This document shows, piece by piece, positions 42,920 to 51,300 of a DNA stretch of 64,000 nt. The first letter of the stretch is position 1. Each line of letters begins with the position of its first letter. Made by a program: the position numbers and the translations under genes. Under the pieces are notes generated by a model. It saw nothing but the letters and a program-made list of their open reading frames with translations. It did no database searches and was not told the DNA's origin. The stretch is from Lysinibacillus sp. JNUCC-52. Lineage in GTDB: Bacteria > Bacillota > Bacilli > Bacillales_A > Planococcaceae. Where the stretch lies: contig NZ_CP065546.1 in NCBI RefSeq assembly GCF_015999545.1, forward strand, positions 3,628,001 through 3,692,000, given 5' to 3'.

Positions 42920-43627
42920 ATGAATGTGGAAGAGGTAATGCAAGAACTTGAGGCGCTAGGGAAGGAACGAACTAAAAAAATATACATGTCCAATGGTGCA
43001 CATGAGCCACTTTTTGGAGTGGCAACAGGTGCAATGAAGCCTATAGCGAAGAAAATAAAAATTAATCAACCTTTAGCTGAAGAGCTTTATGCATCGGGGA
43101 ACTATGACGCAATGTATTTTGCTGGCATTATTGCCGATCCTAAAGCAATGACGGAGTCCGATTTTGACCGTTGGATGGATTCGGCATATTTTTATATGTT
43201 GTCTGATTATGTAGTAGCTGTTACGTTAGCCGAAGCGGATATTGCCCAACAAGTTGCTGATAAATGGATTGCTAGTGGGGAAGAGCTGAGGATGTCAGCG
43301 GGCTGGAGCTGCTACTGCTGGCTTTTAGGAAATCGTAAAGATATTGAATTTTCCAAGGATAAGATTGCCACTATGCTAGAAAACGTGGAAAATTCAATTC
43401 ACGATTCGCCAGAAAGAACGAAATCTGCCATGAATAATTTCCTAACGACAGTAGGTGTTTCGTATATACCACTGCACGACATGGCGCTTGCCACTGCTAA
43501 AGCGGTGGGGCTAGTAGAACTAAAAAAGGACAATAAAAAAAGTAGCTTCCTTCATGCTTATGAAAGTATTCAAAAGGAAGTTTATAAAGGAAGAATTGGC
43601 TTTAAACGTAAATATGTTAGATGTTAA
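42920..43627 (+). CDS. DNA alkylation repair protein (AlkD-like, HEAT repeats)
   Basis: 235 residues, all-helical HEAT-like repeats. GVATGAMKPIAKKIK near 33-47, ASGNYDAMYFAGIIADPKAMTE near 59-80, SDYVVAV, and SAGWSCYCWLLGNRKD near 128-142 follow the AlkD/DNA-alkylation-repair pattern, with a Trp and Asp pair in the expected region. Such proteins may excise bulky alkylated bases, though several homologues lack activity. GAAGGGAGTG precedes the ATG. Confidence 0.85.
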   Translation: MNVEEVMQELEALGKERTKKIYMSNGAHEPLFGVATGAMKPIAKKIKINQPLAEELYASGNYDAMYFAGIIADPKAMTESDFDRWMDSAYFYMLSDYVVAVTLAEADIAQQVADKWIASGEELRMSAGWSCYCWLLGNRKDIEFSKDKIATMLENVENSIHDSPERTKSAMNNFLTTVGVSYIPLHDMALATAKAVGLVELKKDNKKSSFLHAYESIQKEVYKGRIGFKRKYVRC

Positions 43628-43659
43628 AAGTACCGAAATCACCTAGTGTGAGCATCATT

Positions 43660-43685
43660 AACCCTTGAGTTTCGAGGGTTTTTTA
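43660..43685 (+). terminator. Intrinsic terminator after AlkD-like gene
   Basis: AACCCTTGA / TCGAGGGTT stem with one G-U pair and a TTTTTT tail. Confidence 0.8.
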
Positions 43686-43737
43686 TTACTGCTAAATAGA
43701 CATTACCCCGCAAGTTAGTCTTGTAAGGAGGACTTTA

Positions 43738-44199
43738 ATGAACCAACATAAAATCTCTGTTATACCATACAGCCCTGAATTTTCTAGGGAAACAGTAGCA
43801 ATGTGGCGTGATAGCAAGGAAAAGGCCATTGGTCAAAAAGAAATACACAGCTTTGAAGATCATGTTTATTTTTTAAATCATATATTACTTGAGCAATATC
43901 AAATAGATTTAGCATTTATGGAAGAGTCAGTTGTTGGGATGATTGCCTATCATGATAGTGAGATAAGCCAACTATATATTCATGTCGATTATCAAGGGTT
44001 TGGTATAGGTCGCACATTATTAAATAAAGCAAAAAGCCTATCAAGTGGGAGATTAACATTATATACATTTGAAATAAACGAAAAGGCACAACGTTTCTAT
44101 GAAAAACATGGATTTGTAGTTATCGGTAGAGGGCATGAAAATGAAGAAAATTTACCTGATATTCAATATGAATGGATAAGTCAACATAATAACTCCTAG
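43738..44199 (+). CDS. GNAT-family N-acetyltransferase
   Basis: 153 residues. Motif A with IHVDYQGFGIGRTLLNKAKSLS (about 80-101) includes the acetyl-CoA Q-x-x-G-x-G loop; motif B FEINEKAQRFYEKHGFVVIGRG (about 112-133) completes the fold. It would transfer an acetyl group from acetyl-CoA to an unknown amine or N-terminus. TAAGGAGG precedes the ATG. Confidence 0.9.
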   Translation: MNQHKISVIPYSPEFSRETVAMWRDSKEKAIGQKEIHSFEDHVYFLNHILLEQYQIDLAFMEESVVGMIAYHDSEISQLYIHVDYQGFGIGRTLLNKAKSLSSGRLTLYTFEINEKAQRFYEKHGFVVIGRGHENEENLPDIQYEWISQHNNS

Positions 44200-44302
44200 C
44201 GAAAATTTCCAGGTTTGTGTGCCTGGCACTTTACAGGTGAAACTTATTGCCGAAACAACCGTATATGTTTAATAGTAAGATTTTGTAAAGGGGATATTAC
44301 AT

Positions 44303-45172
44303 ATGCGAAGTCGTTCTATTAAACAAGTAACACCTCAAAATTTCGGGATAGTTTTTTTACATGAGCAATTTGATGAGATTTATAAGCAATGTAATGAAGA
44401 CTTTAAAGAGATGATTTCTTATGAGCAGTTTAATGAGCTGGCGAGGTCCTTTAACTCGAATGTTAAAAACTATGAATTAATTAGTGAGACAACATTAAAT
44501 TATGTACATTCATATGTTTGGGTAGATGATCAGCAAGAAAAAGCTATAAATGTCATGATGGATTCACACAATAGGATACATGGGTTATTATTAAAACCTT
44601 TTTTGAGTTTTCCAGAAAGTGATAAAAAGTATACGCAAAATACATATATCATGCCTTTGAATGAAGAATGGTATGTATTTTGGGGTGGGGTAAATGAATT
44701 TATCAATTACCATTATGCTTATGAAACGCAAAGGTATGCATATGATTTAGTAATTATGAAGAACGGTACAACATTTAAAGATTCTGCAATGTGCAATGAA
44801 AACTATTACGCTTTTAATAAAGAAGTGCTGGCACCAGCAGACGGTAAAGTTGTACAGGTAATTGATCATTTAACTGATAATGCTCCTGGCGAAATGAATG
44901 CATTACAACCAGCTGGAAATTTAATCGTTATTGAACATAATAATAAAGAATATAGCATGGTAGCCCATTTGAAAAATAAATCCAGTCTTGTACAAATAGG
45001 AGATACAGTTAAACAAGGAGATGCGATTGCCCTGTGCGGAAATTCAGGAAATTCCTCAGAGCCACATATCCATTTTCAAGTGATGGACTCCCAAGACTAT
45101 ATGAATTGTCAGTCGATACGTATTCGTTTTCCAGAAGGTAAAGAACCGATACAAGGTGATTTTACAAAATAA
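44303..45172 (+). CDS. M23-family peptidase-like protein with atypical metal site
   Basis: 289 residues without a clear signal peptide. Residues 1-115 are a helical N-terminal domain (DUF3887-like). Residues ~120-285 form a LytM/M23 fold: NEEWYVFWGGVNEF, APADGKVV, LIVIEHNNKEYSMVAHL, GDTVKQGDAIALCGNSGNSSEPHIHFQ. The HxH (HIHF) and the Asp are present, but the His of HxxxD is Arg144 (RYAYD). A nearby His137 might serve instead. Cell-wall hydrolysis or an inactive regulatory role is possible. AAAGGGGAT precedes the ATG. Confidence 0.8.
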   Translation: MRSRSIKQVTPQNFGIVFLHEQFDEIYKQCNEDFKEMISYEQFNELARSFNSNVKNYELISETTLNYVHSYVWVDDQQEKAINVMMDSHNRIHGLLLKPFLSFPESDKKYTQNTYIMPLNEEWYVFWGGVNEFINYHYAYETQRYAYDLVIMKNGTTFKDSAMCNENYYAFNKEVLAPADGKVVQVIDHLTDNAPGEMNALQPAGNLIVIEHNNKEYSMVAHLKNKSSLVQIGDTVKQGDAIALCGNSGNSSEPHIHFQVMDSQDYMNCQSIRIRFPEGKEPIQGDFTK

Positions 45173-45180
45173 TAGACAAA

Positions 45181-45224
45181 AAAGAACCGATGAGCGAATT
45201 TCTTGTTCATCGGTTCTTTCTTGT
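45181..45224. terminator. Bidirectional intrinsic terminator
   Basis: AAAGAACCGATGA (45181-45193) pairs with TCATCGGTTCTTT (45207-45219); T run to the right, A run to the left, between convergent genes. Confidence 0.85.
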
Positions 45225-45227
45225 TTT

Positions 45228-45599
45228 TTAAATGCTTTGGATTAACTCACTATATTTAAGTGAAAGCAGGTTAAGGGAGTAGTTTTTAATTTTATCGGTT
45301 GCAATGATGCCTGTTAGAATACACTCAATCATGTCTTTATATTGGTAAATTAAGTGTATTTCGTTCATAAAAGGTGTATCGATAGTAATGCCATCTTGAA
45401 TAGTTTTTAACACTACTTTTTGTTCCTCATATACATAAACTAGTTCGTATTTTGAATTGTAAATTAATGTAGTGATTTCTGGGAAAATTTTCTTATCGTT
45501 TAAAACCTCTAAAATGACATCAACCGATTTTACACCTTCTATAGATTGCAAATGTGAAAAGGTTTCACGTAGTTTTTTTTCTAAAAAATCAGTACTCAT
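45228..45599 (-). CDS. Hypothetical protein (123 aa)
   Basis: Start MSTDFLEKK at 45599 has GAAGGAGA before it; upstream in-frame codons lack a site. The protein is mixed alpha/beta with no membrane segment, signal or Cys motif: ETFSHLQSIEGVKSVDVILEVL, YNSKYELVYVYEEQKVVLKT, then a helical C-terminus. No family recognised. It lies convergent to the M23-like gene and divergent from a chemotaxis receptor gene, which may hint at shared control but not at a function. Confidence 0.65.
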   Translation of the reverse strand: MSTDFLEKKLRETFSHLQSIEGVKSVDVILEVLNDKKIFPEITTLIYNSKYELVYVYEEQKVVLKTIQDGITIDTPFMNEIHLIYQYKDMIECILTGIIATDKIKNYSLNLLSLKYSELIQSI

Positions 45600-45838
45600 T
45601 GAAAATCTCCTTCTTTTTAAAAATTTTATATCCATTTTTATAAACTAATTATTAATTTTGTGATTATAGTATCAGATGGCAGTAGTAATAATTATTAAAA
45701 TACTTACTGTTTTTTGAATTAATCGGGATAGTTTCATTTTAAATAAATTTTTAATGGTAGTAAATACTGTATAGATAAAAATTCAAATATAGTCTATAAT
45801 GACTAATTATAACCATTATATTGAAAAAGGGGTCTAGT

Positions 45839-47521
45839 ATGTCTATCACAAAGAAATTAGTTTTAGGTTTTATGACAATGATGTTGATAACACTTGTATC
45901 TAGTTCAAGTATTTATTTACAAATTGTCGATATCGGTAAGCATTATAATAGTACTTTAACAGTCGGTCTCCCACAGCTCTATGCGACAGGGGATCTCAAT
46001 AAATACATAGCTTTGGAAGGGTCACAAGTACAAACATATCTTTTAGGAGATGAGGAGTCGTTAAATCATGTGCGTGAAACACAAGCGATAGTAGATGAAA
46101 CGATGAGTTTACTGAAGGAACAATTCGATTCAGAGGAAGCGAAACAAACGTTAAGTAATGCAAGTGAAAAAGTGGATACGTTTGAAAATGAACTTGAAAA
46201 GGTCATCGCATTAAATCAAAATGAAGACGTTTTTGCAGCTGCTGCTTATTACACGAAAAATGTTATTCCTATTCGTGGGGAAGCAATAGATGCATCTGAT
46301 GAGTTAAAAGATTTAATTGAAGCCAATTTCGATCAAGCTCAGCAAGAAGCAAATCAAAATGCAAAAGAATCATTCCTTATCGCTATTAGCATTATTTTAG
46401 TGTCGATTTTAGTAGGGAGTGGCATTGCTTATGTATTGAATAGAAAGATTGCAATACCCCTACGTCAATTACAGCAAGGAGTAAAGACAATTGCAGCGGG
46501 GGATTTAACCGCTGACGATATTCAACTTCGCTCTAAGGATGAATTAGGTCAACTTGCGGTAGATTTTAATTCTATGAAAGATATTTTGAGAAGACTTTTA
46601 AATCAGTTTGCAGAAAGTGCTAGTCAATTAAGTGCGTCTGCTGAACAATTAAGTGCTTCAACGGAAGAAGTGACGGCATCTTCTGTTGATATCGCAAATC
46701 AAGCAGAAGTCGCATCTGAAAACACGTTGACGACTGCAACATCAGCACGGGAAAATGCTGTCGCAATGGACGAAACAGCTAGTGCTGTACAACATATTGC
46801 ACAATCTTCACATGTCTTACGAACTTCCGCTTCTGAGACAACGGATGTTGCAAGTCAAGGTGTCATAAACATTCAGTCGGCAAGTGACCAAATGTCAACA
46901 ATTTATGATGCAACGAAAGTAACGACTGAACTTATTCAACGTTTAAGTAAACAAACCGAAGATATCGAGCATATTTCAAAAGTTATAACAGGCATTACAG
47001 AACAAACGAATCTGCTGGCATTAAATGCTGCTATTGAGGCAGCACGTGCAGGGGAGGCTGGGAAAGGATTTGCTGTAGTAGCTGATGAAGTAAGAAAATT
47101 AGCAGAGGAATCGAATAAATCTGCAGGACAAATTGTCACACTTACGAATGAAATACAAAAGGATACAAAAAATGTGGAGCAGGCAATGCGTGACAGCTTA
47201 CATACAGTAGAAACAGGTGTCGAAATAATCGAAAATGCTGGGACTTCTTTCAATGATATTGTACAAGCAGTTGATCATATGAGAACGCAGATTGAAAACA
47301 TTTCTGCTGTGACAGAGGAAATTTCCGCAAGTACTGAACAAGTTTCTGCCTCAGTCACACAAATTGCTGCTTTATCAGAAACGACAGCTGAACAGGCAGA
47401 AGGCTCACAAGCAGCTTCACAACAACAGCTTTCAACTTTACAAGAAATAAGCGCAGTCGCAAATGATTTAAGCAATCAAGCAATGGACTTACAAACAATT
47501 GTTAGTCACTTTAAAATCTAA
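45839..47521 (+). CDS. Methyl-accepting chemotaxis protein
   Basis: 560 residues: membrane helix at ~8-27; extracytoplasmic four-helix-bundle sensor (CHASE3/4HB-like, ~30-175); second membrane helix ~178-200; HAMP ~200-255 ([17 protein letters not shown]); signalling domain with the conserved hairpin tip [40 protein letters not shown]. It would pass ligand state to CheA/CheW. ATG 45839 follows AAGGGG; an in-frame TTG at 45821 is unlikely. TATAAT at 45795-45800 may be its -10; no sigma-D box was seen. Confidence 0.92.
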   Translation: MSITKKLVLGFMTMMLITLVSSSSIYLQIVDIGKHYNSTLTVGLPQLYATGDLNKYIALEGSQVQTYLLGDEESLNHVRETQAIVDETMSLLKEQFDSEEAKQTLSNASEKVDTFENELEKVIALNQNEDVFAAAAYYTKNVIPIRGEAIDASDELKDLIEANFDQAQQEANQNAKESFLIAISIILVSILVGSGIAYVLNRKIAIPLRQLQQGVKTIAAGDLTADDIQLRSKDELGQLAVDFNSMKDILRRLLNQFAESASQLSASAEQLSASTEEVTASSVDIANQAEVASENTLTTATSARENAVAMDETASAVQHIAQSSHVLRTSASETTDVASQGVINIQSASDQMSTIYDATKVTTELIQRLSKQTEDIEHISKVITGITEQTNLLALNAAIEAARAGEAGKGFAVVADEVRKLAEESNKSAGQIVTLTNEIQKDTKNVEQAMRDSLHTVETGVEIIENAGTSFNDIVQAVDHMRTQIENISAVTEEISASTEQVSASVTQIAALSETTAEQAEGSQAASQQQLSTLQEISAVANDLSNQAMDLQTIVSHFKI

Positions 47522-47871
47522 ATGACTACAACACATAATGACGAACAGCTTAAAGTGCTTAAAGTGCTGTCCGTCATTTTGTTTCTTCCGATGTTTAGCT
47601 GAAATAAATATGGTTCTTCTCTACACTAACTCTTTATTTCCATGGTACTATATTGCCAGTTTTTCCGTCTCATAGCATCCCGCTTCAGTAATAACAGGGT
47701 TAATAAATGAAACACCGATTAAACGTAAGCCTAATGCAGTCATTTCATAGTCTTTTTCATATTTAACTCCTCCTATATATTTTAACGAAATTATTGCAAA
47801 AAGTTTTTTGGTCAAATAAAAATAGTCAAATAAAAAAAGAAATTTTACAGCATTTTATGGAGGTGCAAAGT
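47522..47871. other. Intergenic region with terminator and a possible minus-strand mini-ORF
   Basis: Beyond the terminator (47537), the minus strand has an open frame 47815-47648 (TTG start, 55 codons) encoding TALGLRLIGVSFINPVITEAG near its end. It lacks a proper ribosome site in frame, though AGGAGG is nearby for a frame giving only six codons. It may be a frameshifted remnant. Confidence 0.35.
47537..47580 (+). terminator. Intrinsic terminator after chemotaxis gene
   Basis: AATGACGAACAGC (47537-47549) pairs with GCTGTCCGTCATT (47566-47578) with one mismatch; TTTTGTTT follows. Confidence 0.75.
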
Positions 47872-48168
47872 ATGAATTATGTTACGGTAGAAATAATTGA
47901 TACTGTGGGGTTAAATCCAAGAGAAAGAATAATGTTGCAAAATACGGTGTTAAATTTTGTTGCTATGAGTAATGCGTTAATTTTGAAAGAAGATGTAGTA
48001 ATCAATCCTTTGGAACAGGACAATGAAAATATTGGCGTTGTCTTAGTTTATGCAAAACCATTAAATGATGAACAAAGTGAGGCCATCACACAAGCTTTGT
48101 CCAAACGATTCATCACGTATTTTAAAATGAGTGAGTTAGATTTGGAAGCTCTTATTAAAGTTCATTGA
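47872..48168 (+). CDS. Hypothetical protein (98 aa)
   Basis: ATG at 47872 follows GGAGGTG by six bases; longer in-frame readings lack such a site. The product (MNYVTVEIIDTVGLNPRERI) is a small acidic soluble protein, alternating strand and helix, ending MSELDLEALIKVH. No family, signal peptide or membrane segment was recognised. Upstream is a chemotaxis gene with its own terminator, so it is probably monocistronic. Confidence 0.65.
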   Translation: MNYVTVEIIDTVGLNPRERIMLQNTVLNFVAMSNALILKEDVVINPLEQDNENIGVVLVYAKPLNDEQSEAITQALSKRFITYFKMSELDLEALIKVH

Positions 48169-48275
48169 TGATGGCATAGTGAATAGAGAATATGAATTAA
48201 ACCTCGAATAGGAACGCTTCACCAAAGCGGGACGTTTGGGGTTTTTCTTGTAAGCACGCATTTATCTACAATCAA

Positions 48276-48304
48276 AAACGCCCACGGACAATCCGTAGGC
48301 GTTT
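48276..48304. terminator. Intrinsic terminator between small ORF and M60 gene
   Basis: AAACGCC..CGGA (48276-48288) pairs with TCCG..GGCGTTT (48292-48304) with a small internal loop. An A run on the left gives a T tail on the minus strand, 38 bases past the M60 stop. Confidence 0.7.
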
Positions 48305-48341
48305 ATTTAAAAGGGGAGGAGTTTTTATGACAGCAACATGG

Positions 48342-51300
48342 CTAGTTTTTTACAAAATAAGTTAATTGGATAAGTGTATCTGCGTTTAGCTTATACGCAA
48401 TGACTAGCATGTACATGCCTTGTTCTTCTTGAGAAAGATCGATTGTAAAGTGGTCTGCATTCGGTGCAAGTTGGTCCACATCTACTGAAATTTCTTTCAT
48501 TGTTTTCGTATTTCTAAGTGCTATTTGGTAAGGGTTTAGATAGTTTCCATCTAATCCTTTAACTAGATTTTCCACTGTTAGTTCTGGCCCCGTTAAGCTA
48601 GATACCTCCACAACTTGTGGGTGTGCAGTAATGTTGTCTAATTGACTTAGATTTTTCAATGGTGAGAAATCTGAAATACTATTACCCGAAATATCGAGGG
48701 ATGTTAAGTTTTTAGCATATTGTAAGCCTTCTAGACTTGAGATACGAGCATTTGGTGCATGTAGACTTGTCAGTGTAATCATATCACCTAAAGTGATTTC
48801 TCCAGACAGTCCAAGTGTTTGCTGAATAGCCACTTTAAGATGGTTGTCGGCAATCGCAATGATTTGATTAAAGTCAATTTCTACGAGCGAAGCTTTTGCT
48901 TGTGTTAGCTCCTCTAAAGCTTGGTCGATTTGGGCTTGCGTAGCTTGTGCATTTGCAAGCAGTTCTTCAGCTTTCGCCATGCTCGCTTGTAAAGCTTGAA
49001 TTGATTCTTCTGTATAGTTTTCTAAGTTAATAGTTTTCGCATCTTCAAGTGCTACTGTTAAATCTTCAGTGAATACGCGATCAGCATTAGCAAAGTGTAA
49101 TTTTGTATCACCCCATGATGCATGGTCAGAGCCATTGCCATTGCCACCGTCTGTTACGACAAGTTTCAATTCTTTCGCGCCAGTCACGTTTACTTCAATG
49201 TACTTTTCAGGGTCACGAGATTGCATTAAGCCACTGTCAAATTGTTTTTCGCCATCAACAAACACTTGGAATGTAACAGAGCCGATTGAACCATACATTT
49301 GACGGTCCACACCAACATAAGCAGAGAAGATATCTGCGTTTTTATCTGTTAAATCATAGATGATGGTTGAGTTTGAATGTGCACCGATGCCTCGTTCATA
49401 TGTTTTCTCACGACCATCGTCGCCTGTTAAGCGGATTGCATGGTGACTAATAGAGATATCTTTAACAGGTGCTGCATAGCTGTTTTGTGTAGATTGCCAT
49501 TCAAAATCAGTTAAGTAATGATAATCTTCCATATTTACTACAGAAATTGTGCGTTTTTTCGTTACTTCATTGCCATCACTATCCACGACTGTGTACGTAA
49601 TGTCGTAGTGACCAGCTCGATTGAAGTTCACTTGTTCTAAGCCAGTAACTTGTACTTGAGACGTTAAATCACCATCTTCAGCGTCGATTGCTGAATAGGT
49701 TTCGTCGATATTAATAGGCGTTCCTACTGTTGTTGCGACTGATTTAGGAATTGTTAATTCTGGCTTACCATTTGAAAGATAGAATTTAGCGTCAGCAAAG
49801 TTTGCATGATCTGAAGCATTGCCATTGCCAGAATCATTAGCAACTAGTTTTAATTCTTTCACACCTTGAAGCGGTACTCTCACAAGTTTTGCTTCTGTTT
49901 GATATTTCATAACACCACTGTTATATACTTCTTGCCCATCAGCTAATACTTTAAATGTCACGCTAGAATTTCCGTTTTCAGCGATATTGCGATCAATACC
50001 AACAAGTGTTTCAAAGTAATCGTAGTTTTTATCTGTTAAATCATAGACGATTTCAGAGTTTGCGTGTGTACCAATCCCTTTGGCAAATTCCTTCACGTCT
50101 CCATTTGTTAATACTTTTATTGAACCACCTGAAGAAGATTTGTCTTTGTTGACAGTACTATACGCTGTTTGAGCAGATTTCCAGCCAATATCTGAGGCGA
50201 ATTTCTCATCGCTATAGACATATACATTTCTTGTCGCTGTTGCAACGTTATGATCACTATCCTTTACTGTATATTCGATTTGGTAAATACCTGTTTTATT
50301 TGTATTGAAGCCATTCGTTGTTACTTGGATGTGCTTGCTTAAATCGCCATCCTCAATATCAGAGGCAGTTACATCTTTTAGAACATCAAATTCACTGTTT
50401 AATTTAACGAGAGTCAAGTCTTCAGATAATTTTAACGTAGGGAGACTTGAGTCTTTACCAAATTTAGCATCTGCCCAAATTGTATGGTCGGATGAATTGC
50501 CGCTATCATTGGCATCCGTTGTAATTAACTTTACTTCATTTGCACCTGTAACAGGAATGTTAACATAGCCATGGTCAGTATTGGCTCTGAAGACATCACT
50601 TGCAAATTTCTTTTCACCATCGACCCATACTTCAAAAGTAGCAGAAGATTTTTGGCCTTTTGCTGCTTGATCGATGCCGATATAGCTTTCAAAGAAATCA
50701 AAGCCTTTTCCTTCAATATCATATACGACTTCAGAGTTTGCATGAGCACCAAGCCCTTTTGCGTAGGTAGCATCCATACCTTGTCTTAGTAATGTAATGG
50801 TACCGCCAGCAATTGATTTATCTTTTTGTAATGAGCCCCAACCTACTTTTGCCGATTTCGCTGTCATATCAGAAATATATTGCATGTCGCTTATAACGTT
50901 GACGTTCATTGTTTTTGTTTGTTTGATGCCTTCATCATTTATTTCATAAACAACTTCATAGCTACCTTTTTGTGTAACATCTACCGTATTGGATTTGATG
51001 CTAATTGTTTTCGTAATATCTTTACCACTATAAGAAATTGCTTTTACATAATCCATTGGATCAAATGCTTGATGTAGTTTAATAGTGACAAAGTCTTCAG
51101 TAGATAGGGAAGGTGTAAATGCCTTAACCTCTACTGGTTTTAGTGTATTTAACTTCTTGTCATAACCAACCACTTTATACGTATAATTTTTTGTTGTATC
51201 CACATTTTTATCGATAAATTGTGCAGTGCTAGTAAAGCCGATTAATTCATCATCTCGATAAATTTCATAGCCTAAGAAATCATCTTGGTAGGCTTTATCG

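Noticed and set aside
45700..45838. Sigma-D promoter for the chemotaxis gene
   Set aside because: No TAAA-N15-GCCGATAT match; only a TATAAT-like -10 is visible.
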